A DNA stretch of 64,000 bases from Streptomyces sp. MST-110588 (GTDB taxonomy: Bacteria > Actinomycetota > Actinomycetes > Streptomycetales > Streptomycetaceae), in NCBI RefSeq assembly GCF_022695595.1, contig NZ_CP074380.1, forward strand, positions 3,279,501 to 3,343,500, written 5' to 3'. The position numbers and the translations under genes were made by a program. Within the stretch, counting starts at the first letter, position 1. Each line of letters starts with the position of its first letter. The notes below the pieces were generated by a model that saw only the letters and a program-made list of their open reading frames with translations, was not told the origin of the DNA and did no database searches. Positions 34,057-43,388 of the stretch are shown here, piece by piece.

Positions 34057-35775
34057 TCATTCACCCGCCGCCGCTGTCAGGGAGATGTCCCAGAACTCGG
34101 CGTAGCGGCCACCGTGGCGCAGCAGCTCGTCGTGGCTGCCTTCCTCCACGATCCGGCCGCCGTCCAGGAAGACGACGCGGTCGGCGCGTCGTACGGTCCT
34201 CATCCGGTGCGCGACCATCACCACCGTCCGGCCCGCCATCAGGCGCTCGATGCCCTCGTGGACGGCCGCCTCGTTCACCGGGTCCAGCGCGGAGGTCACC
34301 TCGTCCAGCAGCACCACGGGCGCGTCCTTCAGCAGTGCCCGGGCGATCGAGACGCGCTGGCGCTCACCGCCCGACAGCAGTGCGCCGCCCTCACCGACGT
34401 TCGTCGCCCATCCGTCGGGCAGTCGCTCGATCACCTCGTCCAGCCTCGCCGCGGTGACCGCCGCCCGCACCTCGCCTTCGGTGGCGTCGGGGCGGCCGAG
34501 GCGTACGTTCTCCTCGATCGTGCCGTCGAAGAGATAGACGTGCTGGAAGACGATGGCGATCTGCGCCATCAGCCCCTCGGTGCTGATCGCGCGTACGTCC
34601 ACACCGCCCATGCGCACCGCGCCCGCGTCCACGTCGTAGAACCGTGCGAGCAACTGCAGCAGTGTGCTCTTGCCCGAGCCCGACGGTCCGACCACGGCGA
34701 GCCGCTGTCCCTCCGGTACGGACAACGACACGTTGTCGATCACCGTACGGTCGCCGTGCCGGAAGGTGACGGCCTCGTACTCCAGGTCGTGGCCGACCGG
34801 GGGCCGGGCCGGACCGGGAGGTTCCGGCAGCGGCTCGGTGCGCAGCACCGTGTCGAGTCTGGCCAGCACGGAGCGCGCGCCGCGGAGTTTGCCGGCGATG
34901 TCCGTCAGCGACAGCAGTGGATCCGCGCAGCGGGCGGCCAGCACCAGGGCCGTCAGGACTTCCGCCACCCCGATGTGCCCGCCGAGGGCGAGGCCGGCAC
35001 CCAGGACCAGCAGCCCGGTGAACACCGCCTGCACCGTGAGCGTCAGGCCCACCGCGCCGGGCAGTGCGCGAAGCGTGGAACGGCGGGAGGCGCGCTCGAC
35101 CTGGCGCAGCGCGTCGTCGAGCAGCCGGAAGCGTTCGGCCGTCCGGCCGCCGGCCCGCAGCACCGGCTGGGCCTGGAGATATTCGATGACCCGCCCGGTG
35201 GCCTCGTCGTCGCGTACGGCGCGCTCCGCGTCACCCGCGGCCGTCGAGCGCCCCGTCCAGATCTGGATCGCGGCCACCGCCGGTACGGCGAGCAGCGCGG
35301 CCAGGCCCATCTGCCACTGGTAGGCGAGCAGCACGGCGACGATCGTCAGGGGCGTCACGCCGGCGTTGATGAACGGCGCCAGCAGGTGCGCGATCACACT
35401 CATCGCCTCCAGGACGCCGCGACCGGCCAGGACGGACACCTCCCCGACACGGCCGGCGCCGTACCAGCCGAGGGGCAGCCGGGCCAGGTGCTCCCCGAGC
35501 CGGTGGTACATACCGCGCAGCAGGGCGGTGCCGACCTGGAACCCGGACAGATCGCTGAGGTAGCGCAGCGCCGCGTAGAGCGCGAACGCGGCCCCGAACG
35601 CGGTCAGCCAGGGCCAGGCGTCTTCCGGCGTGCCCCCGAGCAGTGCCCGCAGCACGGGAACCAGCAGGGCGTAGGACAGCCCCTCGGCCACCGCGGTCGT
35701 CGTCATCAGGGCCACGGTGCGGCGCAGCGGGCGGGCGTGTTCACGTCCCAGCACGCGCAGCAGCATGCGGATCAT
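34057..35775 (-). CDS. ABC half-transporter, IrtB/YbtQ-like (siderophore or metal uptake type)
   Basis: 572 residues: exporter-fold membrane domain (six helices in residues 20-300) plus ATPase with Walker A GPSGSGKST, signature LLSGGERQR, Walker B VVLLDEVTSALDPVNE and the switch His (VAHRM). Sequence style and pairing match IrtB/YbtQ, exporter-fold proteins that import ferric siderophores. Its ATG overlaps the stop of the DtxR-type gene (ATGA), which overlaps the other half-transporter. All three are therefore one coupled operon. Confidence 0.88.
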   Translation of the reverse strand: MIRMLLRVLGREHARPLRRTVALMTTTAVAEGLSYALLVPVLRALLGGTPEDAWPWLTAFGAAFALYAALRYLSDLSGFQVGTALLRGMYHRLGEHLARLPLGWYGAGRVGEVSVLAGRGVLEAMSVIAHLLAPFINAGVTPLTIVAVLLAYQWQMGLAALLAVPAVAAIQIWTGRSTAAGDAERAVRDDEATGRVIEYLQAQPVLRAGGRTAERFRLLDDALRQVERASRRSTLRALPGAVGLTLTVQAVFTGLLVLGAGLALGGHIGVAEVLTALVLAARCADPLLSLTDIAGKLRGARSVLARLDTVLRTEPLPEPPGPARPPVGHDLEYEAVTFRHGDRTVIDNVSLSVPEGQRLAVVGPSGSGKSTLLQLLARFYDVDAGAVRMGGVDVRAISTEGLMAQIAIVFQHVYLFDGTIEENVRLGRPDATEGEVRAAVTAARLDEVIERLPDGWATNVGEGGALLSGGERQRVSIARALLKDAPVVLLDEVTSALDPVNEAAVHEGIERLMAGRTVVMVAHRMRTVRRADRVVFLDGGRIVEEGSHDELLRHGGRYAEFWDISLTAAAGE

Positions 35776-36488
35776 CGGGCTTGGTCTCCTTGCCGTACGC
35801 GTACGTCACCAGGGAATTCCACGAAGACGTGGTCACTGAGCCGGTGGGGGATCGTCGCCTGCTGCGCACCGGTCACTCTCACTCCGCTCCCGGTGGCCAC
35901 GGCCGTGACGTGGTGACCGGGCCGGATGCCGGCGTGCTTCAGGCGCAGCAGTGCCGAAGGCTCGTTCTGGAGCAGTTCGCCGATCCGTAGCACCCGTACG
36001 GCCGTCACCGCGCGCTCCGCGGTGGTCGCCGCGTCCGTCAAAGTGAGGACGGAGGCCGGCCCGGTGTCCCATTCCACCCCCGTGGGAATGGGACTGCCGT
36101 GCGGGCACATGGCGGGGTGGCCCAGGACCTCCGTCAGCCGGCTCTCCACCGCGTCGGAGATCACGTGCTGCCATCGGGACGCCTCGACATGGACGTCCTC
36201 CCACCGGAGGCCGATCACGTCCGCCAGGAGGCATTCGGCCAGGCGGTGCTTGCGCATCACCCGCGTGGCCCGCCGGCGGCCCGGCTCCGTCATCACCAGA
36301 CGCCGGTCCTCGGCCACCCGTACCAGACCGTCGCGCTGCATCCGGGCCACGGTCTGTGAGACGGTCGGCCCGCTGTGCCGCACCCTTTCGGCGATCCGGG
36401 CCCGAAGGGGCACCACCCCCTCCTCCTCCAGCTCGAAGATGGTCCGCAGGTACATCTCCGTCGAATCGACCAGGCCCTTGCTTGTCAC
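35772..36488 (-). CDS. DtxR-family metal-dependent regulator between two ABC half-transporter genes
   Basis: 238 residues: winged helix (RIAERVRHSGPTVSQTVARM, residues 31-50), dimer and metal-binding domain (HRLAECLLADVIGL, then HVEASRWQHVISDAVESRL and GHPAMCPHGSPIP) and a C-terminal SH3-like domain (VRVLRIGELLQNEPSALLRL). Cys in AMCPHG and the His/Glu residues are at the DtxR/IdeR metal-site positions. With Fe(II) or Mn(II) it should repress its own operon. The GTG start overlaps the upstream stop (GTGA) and its own stop overlaps the next ATG. Confidence 0.93.
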   Translation of the reverse strand: MTSKGLVDSTEMYLRTIFELEEEGVVPLRARIAERVRHSGPTVSQTVARMQRDGLVRVAEDRRLVMTEPGRRRATRVMRKHRLAECLLADVIGLRWEDVHVEASRWQHVISDAVESRLTEVLGHPAMCPHGSPIPTGVEWDTGPASVLTLTDAATTAERAVTAVRVLRIGELLQNEPSALLRLKHAGIRPGHHVTAVATGSGVRVTGAQQATIPHRLSDHVFVEFPGDVRVRQGDQAR

Positions 36489-38422
36489 GGCCGCTCCTCC
36501 CGTTGCGGACCGGTCCCGTCAGCGGTCCCGTCACCGGTCCCGCCCGCAGTACCGTCAGCAGTCCCGTCAACGGTCTCCTCGGCAGTACCGTCAGCGGTCC
36601 CGTCGTCTGTCGCCGACCGGTGCGCCCGCCAGAACGCGGCGAACCTCCCGCCCAGGGCCAGCAGTTCGGCCGGCCGGCCGCGCTCGACGATCGACCCGTT
36701 GTCCAGCACCACCACGGTGTCGGCGTCCGCGATCGTCTCCAGGCGGTGGGCGATGACCACAATGGTCCGCTCGCCGTCCAGCGTCGCCAGCGCCCGGTGC
36801 ACCGCCCGCTCGGTCTGCGGGTCGGCGAAGGCGGTCGCCTCGTCGAGCACGAGTACGGGTGTGTCGGCCAGCAGTGCCCGGGCGAGCGAGATCCGTTGCG
36901 CCTCACCGCCGGACAGTCCCGCGTCCTCGCCGATCACCGACTCGTATCCGCGGGGCAACTGAAGAATCCGGTCGTGGATGCCGGCCAGCCGGGCGGCGCG
37001 CACCACCTCCTCGCGGCCGGCGTGCGGGAGCGCCAGTGCGATGTTGTCGGCGACGGAGGCACGCAGCAGCCGGACGTCCTGGAAGACGAAGGAGACCTTC
37101 CGGTAGAGCTCCCGGCTGTCGATCTCACGCAGATCGACGCCGCCCAGGACGACCGAACCGTGGGTCGGGTCGAAGAACCGCGGCAGGAGCTGGACGAGGG
37201 TGGATTTCCCGCTTCCGGACGGTCCGACGACCGCGGTGACCGTTCCCGGTTCGAGGACCAGGTCGATCCCGCGCAGCACCTCGTGACCGGCTTCGTACAC
37301 GAATCGCACGTCGCGCAGTTCCACCCGGTGGCCCTGTGGTACGAGCGGGTGCGCGGGCTCCGGCAGCGACTCCACCGCCAGTACGTCACGGATCCGGCGC
37401 ACCGCGCGACCCGCGGCCTGCAGGTCGTCGAAGCCGTGCCCGAGGGCCGCCACCGGAGCGGTCAGTCCCAGTCCGAGCAGCAGGAAGGGCAGCAGGTCGG
37501 CCGGGGCCAGCTCACCGCTCGTGATCAGCGCCGCGCCACCGGTCAGCACGACCAGCAGGACGAACGGTGGCGAGAGCACCAGTTGCATCCCCGCGGCGAT
37601 CCTGGAGATGCCGTGCACCCACCGGTGAAACGTTGCGACGAAATCGTCCGCGGCCGTCAGGAACTTACGGTGGGCGCGCCCGGATCGGCCGAACGCCTTG
37701 ACCACCGAGATACCCTGCACGAACTCGACGACGGAGCTGGAGATCCGGCCCATCGCCGCGTCGAAGTCCTCCTGCTCGCGCGACCGGGCCGGCGTCATCA
37801 TCAACGGCACCAGCGCCACCGCCAGCACGACCGGTGCCAGCGTGATCAGTGTCAGCCGCCAGTCGATGGTGAACAGGTAGACCATCGACACCAGCGGCAC
37901 CACGAACGCGGAGACCAGCTCGCCGGGGGCGTGGGCGATGAACGGGTGTACGGCGCCCACGTCCTCCCCCACCACCTTGGCCAGCTCGCCGGTCCGGCGC
38001 CGGGAGAACCAGCCGATCGGCAGCCGTCCCAGCCGCTCCGCCAGTTGCCGGCGGAAGGACAACTGCACCCGGCCGTCAAGGATGTGCCCGACTCCGGACG
38101 CGGCGGCCGTGAAGAGCAGGCGGACGAACAGGCCGGCCGCACCCACGGCCACGACGGTCCAGACGTGGCCGCGATCGACCGGGCCGGGCGACAGCAGGGC
38201 ACGGCCCAGTTCGACCACCGCCAACAGCGGCGCCAGACCCGCGAGCGCGCCGATGACTTGGAGGGTGACCACGGCGGCGAGGCTCCCCGCGTAAGGGCGC
38301 AGCAACGCCGCCAGGCGCGGTCCCGCCGGGCTCTGCCCCGCCGGGCCCCGTCCCGCCGCCGTTTCGGCATCCGGTGGTGGTGCGGACTGCTCCCTCGTCC
38401 TGGCAAGATCGGTGGTGGTCAT
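36485..38422 (-). CDS. ABC half-transporter, IrtA/YbtP-like, without siderophore-reductase domain
   Basis: 645 residues: membrane domain then ATPase with Walker A GPSGSGKST, signature AGLSGGEAQR and Walker B LVLDEATAFADPQTE. The AFAD sequence in place of SALD is characteristic of the IrtA/YbtP branch. The N-terminal siderophore-interacting (FAD, reductase) domain of mycobacterial IrtA is absent; the first 40 residues are linker-like. The C-terminus is a Gly/Thr/Asp repeat (ADGTAEETVDGTADGTAGGT). It is the first gene of the operon; with the third gene it should form a heterodimer. Confidence 0.89.
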   Translation of the reverse strand: MTTTDLARTREQSAPPPDAETAAGRGPAGQSPAGPRLAALLRPYAGSLAAVVTLQVIGALAGLAPLLAVVELGRALLSPGPVDRGHVWTVVAVGAAGLFVRLLFTAAASGVGHILDGRVQLSFRRQLAERLGRLPIGWFSRRRTGELAKVVGEDVGAVHPFIAHAPGELVSAFVVPLVSMVYLFTIDWRLTLITLAPVVLAVALVPLMMTPARSREQEDFDAAMGRISSSVVEFVQGISVVKAFGRSGRAHRKFLTAADDFVATFHRWVHGISRIAAGMQLVLSPPFVLLVVLTGGAALITSGELAPADLLPFLLLGLGLTAPVAALGHGFDDLQAAGRAVRRIRDVLAVESLPEPAHPLVPQGHRVELRDVRFVYEAGHEVLRGIDLVLEPGTVTAVVGPSGSGKSTLVQLLPRFFDPTHGSVVLGGVDLREIDSRELYRKVSFVFQDVRLLRASVADNIALALPHAGREEVVRAARLAGIHDRILQLPRGYESVIGEDAGLSGGEAQRISLARALLADTPVLVLDEATAFADPQTERAVHRALATLDGERTIVVIAHRLETIADADTVVVLDNGSIVERGRPAELLALGGRFAAFWRAHRSATDDGTADGTAEETVDGTADGTAGGTGDGTADGTGPQREERP

Positions 38423-38584
38423 CGCCCTCCCGTCTCCGTCGGTCTCGTCGCGACCAGGCCCCTGGTCGAGCCGTGGTCATGTCCCCTTCAGGGCCGGCCC
38501 ACCGGCGGCGCCGAGCGGCAAGGCCGCCGCGTTCGTCACCGCCGGTGAAAGGCCGTCCACTACGACCTCACGTTCCGCGAGACC

Positions 38585-39490
38585 TCACGCGGCCAGGGCC
38601 CGGCGCAGCACAGCGCCGATCGCGGCGAGTTGCCGCTGTGAGACCTCGGCGGACTGGATCGCCATCGACCCGTGGAAAGTGCCGGGCCACTGGTGCAGCT
38701 CGACCGACACACCGGCCTGGAGCAGGCGCAGCGCGTACTCGATGCCCTCGTCGCGGTTCGGGTCGAATTCCGCGGTGGCGACGTACGCCGGCGGCAGGCC
38801 GGAGAGGTCTTCGGCGCGGGCCGGTGCGGCGTACGGCGTGGCCGGCTGCGAGCCCAGATAGTGGCGCAGCGCCGCGGCACGTACGGCGCGGGTGTTCCAG
38901 GGGGTGTCGGTGAAGTTTCTTGCCGACCACGTCTGCTGCCGGTCGTCGAGGATGGCCTCGTTGAGGAGCTGGAAGCAGATCGGCGGCCCCTGCTCGTCAC
39001 GTGAGCGCAGCGTCACCGCCGCCGCGAGATTCGCGCCGGCGCTGTGACCTCCGACCGCGATCCGGCCCGGGTCGACGCCGAGTTCCGCCGCGTGCGCGTG
39101 CGCCCAGGTCAGTACGGCGTAGGCGTCGTCCAGCGCGGCCGGGAACGGGTTCTCGGGCGCCAGACGGTAGTCGACGCTGATCACGGCCGCGCCGGAGAGG
39201 CCGGCCAGCGGAGCGGCCCAGTGCTGTTCGGTGTCCAGGCTGCCGACGGTCCATCCGCCACCGTGCAGCCAGACGACGGCGCCTCGCGGCTGGTGCGGGC
39301 GGTAGACGCGCACCGCCACGTCCGGGTCGGCGGGCACCGTACGGTCCTCGACCTCCAGCCCTGTGGTGTCCGGCGCCGGCCGCGCGGCGGCCAGCTCGGC
39401 ATAGATCTTCCGAGCGACGGCCGGGTCGGAAACGCCTTGTTTGGGGAGCAGCGGGATGAACGCTTCGAGTTCGGAATCCATGCGAGCCAT
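38585..39490 (-). CDS. Alpha/beta hydrolase, hormone-sensitive-lipase-like esterase
   Basis: 301 residues from ATG 39490 (ATG 39481 also possible; each has a purine-rich site upstream). Oxyanion motif VWLHGGGWTVGS, nucleophile GGHSAGANLA, and catalytic Asp/His near YVATAEFDPNRDEG and QWPGTFHGS. These are marks of family IV esterases acting on short acyl esters. Divergent from a PucR-like regulator, which may control it. Confidence 0.92.
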   Translation of the reverse strand: MARMDSELEAFIPLLPKQGVSDPAVARKIYAELAAARPAPDTTGLEVEDRTVPADPDVAVRVYRPHQPRGAVVWLHGGGWTVGSLDTEQHWAAPLAGLSGAAVISVDYRLAPENPFPAALDDAYAVLTWAHAHAAELGVDPGRIAVGGHSAGANLAAAVTLRSRDEQGPPICFQLLNEAILDDRQQTWSARNFTDTPWNTRAVRAAALRHYLGSQPATPYAAPARAEDLSGLPPAYVATAEFDPNRDEGIEYALRLLQAGVSVELHQWPGTFHGSMAIQSAEVSQRQLAAIGAVLRRALAA

Positions 39491-39598
39491 CCTCACGGCG
39501 TCCCCTCCCGGGATCAGCCGCCAACTGTCGGGCATCGCGCACGGATCACGCACCGATCGGCGCCTGCCCGTCCCGCCGCGGCGACCTATGCTCCTGCC

Positions 39599-40648
39599 AT
39601 GGAGGCACTGGCCGTACGGCTGTCGGGTCTGGATTCATACGTCGACGGCGCGATCCGCGTGATCGGGTTCTACGACACACTGATGCGCCGACGGGTGGAT
39701 CTCCCGGCGCTCGCCCGGGCCTCGGCGGGCCTGGCCGAGTGCGTGGCCGGCATCCGGCTCCACGGCACGGGGCAGGCGATCCGCTTCTCGCCCGACGGCA
39801 AGGCGGCCTCCGCGCCCCCGCTCGCTGCGTCCACCACATCGCCGGTCATCCTCGACGAGGAGGAGATCGGCACGGTCTGGCTGGAACGCCCCGCCCCACC
39901 GAACCCTCTGGACGAAGTCCTGCTGGACCGGCTCGCCATCGCCGCCGCGGCGGTCGCCGAGCGGTACGGACCGGCCCGTACCACCATGGCCGACCCCGCC
40001 CTCGTCGAACTGGTGATAAGCGCCGACAGCGACGAGACGGCCCGGGCACGGGCGCTACGGCTCCTGGGGTTCACCCCCGACCTGCCCCTCCACGTCCTCG
40101 CCGTACGGTCACAGCTCCCGCTCGACCGGATCGGCTCCCTGCTGTGCCCCGCCCGCCCCGTCAAGGCGGCGTCCCTGGCCGACGTAGGCGTCGTCCTGGC
40201 CACCACCATCGACCCGGCCCGCCTTCCGGCCGACGTACGCGCGGGCATCGGCGCCGCCGAGAATCCGGCCCTGTCCTGGCAGCAGGCCCGCACCGCCCTC
40301 CGCTTCACCACCGCCCGCCGCCCGGTCGCCCACTACGGCGAGCTGGGAGCCCTGGCACTGCTCGCCCAGGTCCCCCCGGACTCCACGCGCGAGAACCCCG
40401 ACGTGGCCGCCATCAGCCGCATCGCCGACAACCCCGAAGACCTGGAGACCCTGGACGCCTACTGCACCACCGGCTCCCTGCGCCGCGCCGCCGACCTCCT
40501 CCACCTGCACCACAGCAGCGTCGCCCGCCGCCTGGAACAGATCGCGAAAACCCTGGGCATCGCGCTCACCGAGCCCACCGGCCTGCTGCGCGCCACTCTC
40601 GCCCTCACCGCATGGCGCCTGACCGACCGCTCAACCACCCGTCCATAA
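39599..40648 (+). CDS. PucR/CdaR-like transcriptional regulator
   Basis: 349 residues. The C-terminal 70 residues (LETLDAYCTTGSLRRAADLL then HLHHSSVARRLEQIAKTLG) are the PucR-type helix-turn-helix. The N-terminal 250 residues are an alpha/beta sensor region without a recognisable ligand signature. Start ATG 39599 is where the frame leaves the antisense of the neighbouring esterase. It is divergent from the esterase gene over 108 bp. Confidence 0.85.
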   Translation: MEALAVRLSGLDSYVDGAIRVIGFYDTLMRRRVDLPALARASAGLAECVAGIRLHGTGQAIRFSPDGKAASAPPLAASTTSPVILDEEEIGTVWLERPAPPNPLDEVLLDRLAIAAAAVAERYGPARTTMADPALVELVISADSDETARARALRLLGFTPDLPLHVLAVRSQLPLDRIGSLLCPARPVKAASLADVGVVLATTIDPARLPADVRAGIGAAENPALSWQQARTALRFTTARRPVAHYGELGALALLAQVPPDSTRENPDVAAISRIADNPEDLETLDAYCTTGSLRRAADLLHLHHSSVARRLEQIAKTLGIALTEPTGLLRATLALTAWRLTDRSTTRP

Positions 40649-40731
40649 AACCCAAGTGGCCAACGCGCCCCCCTCGCCGCGTCCCTGCCGTGACGCAGCG
40701 CCCCCTCCGCCACGGCAGACCCCCGCCCTCC

Positions 40732-41163
40732 TCAATCGAGGCAGAACTCGTTGCCCTCGACGTCCTCCATCCAGATGCACGACTCATAATCGTCATCCGC
40801 AGGCAGCAGCCGCACCCGTACCGCGCCGAGCGCCACCAGCCGCGCGCACTCGGCCTCAAGCGCGGCCAGGCGCTCTTCCCCCACGAGCCCGGTCCCGACC
40901 CGCACATCAAGATGCACCCGGTTCTTGACGACCTTCCCCTCGGGAACGCGCTGGAAGAACAGTCGCGGCCCCACACCCGAGGGATCAACGCAGGCCGCCG
41001 CCCCCTGATGCTCCGGCGACAGCGAACGATCGTATTCCTCCCAAGTAGCAAACCCCTCCGGCGGCGGCGGTATGACGTACCCCAGCACATCGCACCAGAA
41101 CCGAGCGACGCGCTTGGGTTCCGCGCAGTCGAAGGTGACTTGGAACTGCTTGATCGAAGTCAT
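40732..41163 (-). CDS. VOC (glyoxalase-like) family protein
   Basis: 143 residues (MTSIKQFQVTFDCAEPKRVARF...). Two beta-alpha-beta-beta-beta modules with VHLDVRVGTG and MEDVEGNEFCLD, the usual metal or substrate positions of vicinal oxygen chelate proteins. The subgroup annotated glyoxalase-like domain-6 looks like this. Function unknown. Start ATG 41163 is preferred over 41193, which would add a Gly-rich stretch. Confidence 0.88.
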   Translation of the reverse strand: MTSIKQFQVTFDCAEPKRVARFWCDVLGYVIPPPPEGFATWEEYDRSLSPEHQGAAACVDPSGVGPRLFFQRVPEGKVVKNRVHLDVRVGTGLVGEERLAALEAECARLVALGAVRVRLLPADDDYESCIWMEDVEGNEFCLD

Positions 41164-41259
41164 CGGCCCACCATAGCCACGCAACCCGCCCACCGGAATC
41201 CCGTTACGTCATCACCGCGCAGAACCACCCCTCATCTGCCGTGATTGGCGTCGACAGAG

Positions 41260-41287
41260 TTGTCCGGTCTCATTCGAGTCCGGACAA
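41260..41287 (-). terminator. Hairpin after the histidine phosphatase gene
   Basis: TTGTCCGG (41260-41267) pairs with CCGGACAA (41280-41287), 12-base loop, 13 bp past the phosphatase stop on the minus strand. Confidence 0.6.
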
Positions 41288-41300
41288 GCGGTCTTCTTGG

Positions 41301-41924
41301 TCAGATGTGGAGTTCGGGCGGGAAGCCGGTCCAGCGCAGTTCTGCGGGCAGGTGCCGCATGTCGTTGTAGAACAGCACGGAGGACGGTTTGCCGGGTGCG
41401 TATCGGATGACGGTCAGGGCTGCGTTGCTGTGGTTGAGGCCCATCCAGCGCCACTCGGGTGCGTCGAGGGCGGCTCGGATCAGCCATCCGATGAGGAAAT
41501 TGTGCGTGACGACCAGTTCATGGCGGGGGCGATCGCCCTCGACGGGGCCCGTGAATTCTGCGAGGGCCTCCCGGGCCAGTGCTGGACCGCGGTTGCGCTC
41601 CTCTTCCGGAACCTGAGCGAGGAAGCTGAGCATGGCGTCGGCCGAATCCGGCGGCAGCTCCTCCTTCGCAGGCAGGTGGGGGATGTAGTCGCCGGCCAGT
41701 TCCGACTGGTGCAACGGGACGGCGTCAAGTCGTGTGCTGATCAGCCGCGCCGTCTGCCGCGCCCGGGGCAGCGGCCCGTGGTGGATCACCGAAAGCGGGG
41801 CGTTTTGGAGCCGTTCACCGAGGAGTACGGCTTGGCGTCGGCCGCTCTCCGTCAGGGTCGTCTCATCTGCTGACGCTTCACCGTGCCGGGCGAGGTAGAG
41901 GTATCGAGCGACCGTGTCTGTCAT
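41301..41924 (-). CDS. Histidine phosphatase superfamily protein
   Basis: 207 residues. The catalytic RHG motif is YLARHGEAS near the N-terminus; the second His is VVTHNFLIGW. This is the phosphoglycerate-mutase-like phosphatase fold; the substrate cannot be told. Start ATG 41924 (MTDTVARYLYLARHG) is preferred; an ATG at 41945 is possible. Codon use is slightly less GC-rich than its neighbours, so it may be an accessory gene. Confidence 0.9.
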   Translation of the reverse strand: MTDTVARYLYLARHGEASADETTLTESGRRQAVLLGERLQNAPLSVIHHGPLPRARQTARLISTRLDAVPLHQSELAGDYIPHLPAKEELPPDSADAMLSFLAQVPEEERNRGPALAREALAEFTGPVEGDRPRHELVVTHNFLIGWLIRAALDAPEWRWMGLNHSNAALTVIRYAPGKPSSVLFYNDMRHLPAELRWTGFPPELHI

Positions 41925-42155
41925 GTCCCGGGTCTCCGTCGCCATCCGTGATCTTGTGTGTCAGGGATGGACGCTGAGCTCTGTGTGCACAGTTCCGTCG
42001 CGGCTGCACCGGCTCAGCTCTGCCTGGTCTCCGAGGCTGCCCGAACATCACACAGACAGGACATACCCGGCCGAACTGTCGGCGTGAGCGGTGGCCCGTG
42101 TCACTGTTGCTAGCAGGTGCTTGCAAAAGTTAGCGAGGGCGGGCAGGATCGGGGT

Positions 42156-42557
42156 ATGGCATCGCTCAACGTCGGCAATCTCGGTGAGTTCCTGCGGGAG
42201 CAGCGGCGCAACGCGCAGTTGAGCCTGCGGCAGCTCGCCGATGCCGCCGGGGTGTCCAACCCGTACCTCAGTCAGATCGAGCGCGGTTTGCGCAAGCCGA
42301 GCGCGGAGATTCTGCAGCAGCTCGCCAAGGCGCTGCGGATTTCCGCCGAGACGCTGTACGTGCAGGCCGGGATCCTCGATGAGCGGCGGAACGTGGACGG
42401 GGTCGAGGTGCACACCGCGATCCTCACCGACCCGTCGCTGACGGCACAGCAGAAGCAGGTGCTGTTGCAGATCTACGAGTCCTTCCGCAAGGAGAACGGA
42501 CACGTGGGCGGGGAGAAGGACTCCCAAGAGGCCGACGGCGAACCGCACGCCACCTGA
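42156..42557 (+). CDS. XRE-family regulator of the HbhA-like locus
   Basis: 133 residues: helix-turn-helix LSLRQLADAAGVSNPYLSQI (about residues 23-42), then a conserved C-terminal helix region (LTAQQKQVLLQIYESFRKE). It closely resembles mycobacterial Rv0474, which lies directly before hbhA, and here too the HbhA-like gene follows after 36 bp. The sequence TGCTAGCA and the related TTGC/GTTAGC elements just upstream (42105-42135) could be its own operator. Confidence 0.9.
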   Translation: MASLNVGNLGEFLREQRRNAQLSLRQLADAAGVSNPYLSQIERGLRKPSAEILQQLAKALRISAETLYVQAGILDERRNVDGVEVHTAILTDPSLTAQQKQVLLQIYESFRKENGHVGGEKDSQEADGEPHAT

Positions 42558-42593
42558 GCAACCGATATGACGATTTCAGGAGGAACCAACGCC

Positions 42594-43214
42594 ATGGCCA
42601 TCACCGACGACCTCCGCAAGACGCTGACCGACCCCAAGCCGCTGTATTTCCTGGTGGGCACCGCCGACCTGGCCGCCGAGAAGCTCGGTGAGATGCCCGC
42701 GCTGGTGGAGAAGCTCCGCGCCGAGGCGCCCAGGCGCTTCGAGGCCGTACGCAACACCGACGTCAAGGAAGTGCAGGACCAGGTCACCCGGCAGGCCAAG
42801 CAGGCCCAGGAGAAGCTGACCGACCTGCTGTCCTCACTCGACACCGATCTGCGCAACATCAGCCAGCAGGCGCAGGAACTGGCGCTCCAGGGTGTCGGCC
42901 GGGTCGCCGAGTACACCGTCAAGGCGCAGGAGACCTACGGCGATCTGGCCGAGCGCGGCAAGGGTGCCGTGCGGAGCTGGCGCGGCGATGTGGCGGACGA
43001 GGTCGAGGAGCTCGCGGTCGCCATCGAGCCGGAGCCGGAGCCGCGGGTCAAGGAAGAGCCCAAGGCGGGTACGGGCGAGCCCACGGTGGCCGCGGTGCTC
43101 GCGGAGGAGGCGAACGCCGAGACCACGACCGAAGGCAACGGCGCGGGTGGCGCCAAGAAGACTCCGGCGCGCAAGACGGCGGCCAAGAAGAACACTCCGT
43201 CGGTTGAGAAGTGA
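42594..43214 (+). CDS. HbhA-like protein (coiled coil with Lys/Ala-rich tail)
   Basis: 206 residues. Residues 1-125 form a long helical region (LPVAGTADLAAEKLGEM-like, KEVQDQVTRQAKQAQEKL). This is followed by a Glu/Pro linker (EPEPEPRVKEEPKAG) and a Lys/Ala tail (AKKTPARKTAAKKNTPS), the arrangement of mycobacterial heparin-binding hemagglutinin. In non-pathogens the protein is linked to membranes, lipid bodies or septal growth rather than adhesion. RBS CAGGAGG. It lies between its XRE regulator and a DUF2516 gene, as in mycobacteria. Confidence 0.87.
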   Translation: MAITDDLRKTLTDPKPLYFLVGTADLAAEKLGEMPALVEKLRAEAPRRFEAVRNTDVKEVQDQVTRQAKQAQEKLTDLLSSLDTDLRNISQQAQELALQGVGRVAEYTVKAQETYGDLAERGKGAVRSWRGDVADEVEELAVAIEPEPEPRVKEEPKAGTGEPTVAAVLAEEANAETTTEGNGAGGAKKTPARKTAAKKNTPSVEK

Positions 43215-43388
43215 TCGCCGATGGTGGTCATCGGTGATCGCTGATGGTCGCTGAGTGCTCTTTCGCGGGGTGCGGATGCGGCTGAGCAGGGATCGTGGGG
43301 CGGGCCGGGCACGTGTCGCGTGCCCGGCCCGTTGTACGGGTACGGTGGAGCGGCGACGGACGCACCGAGTCGAACGGGTGGTGGAAGC

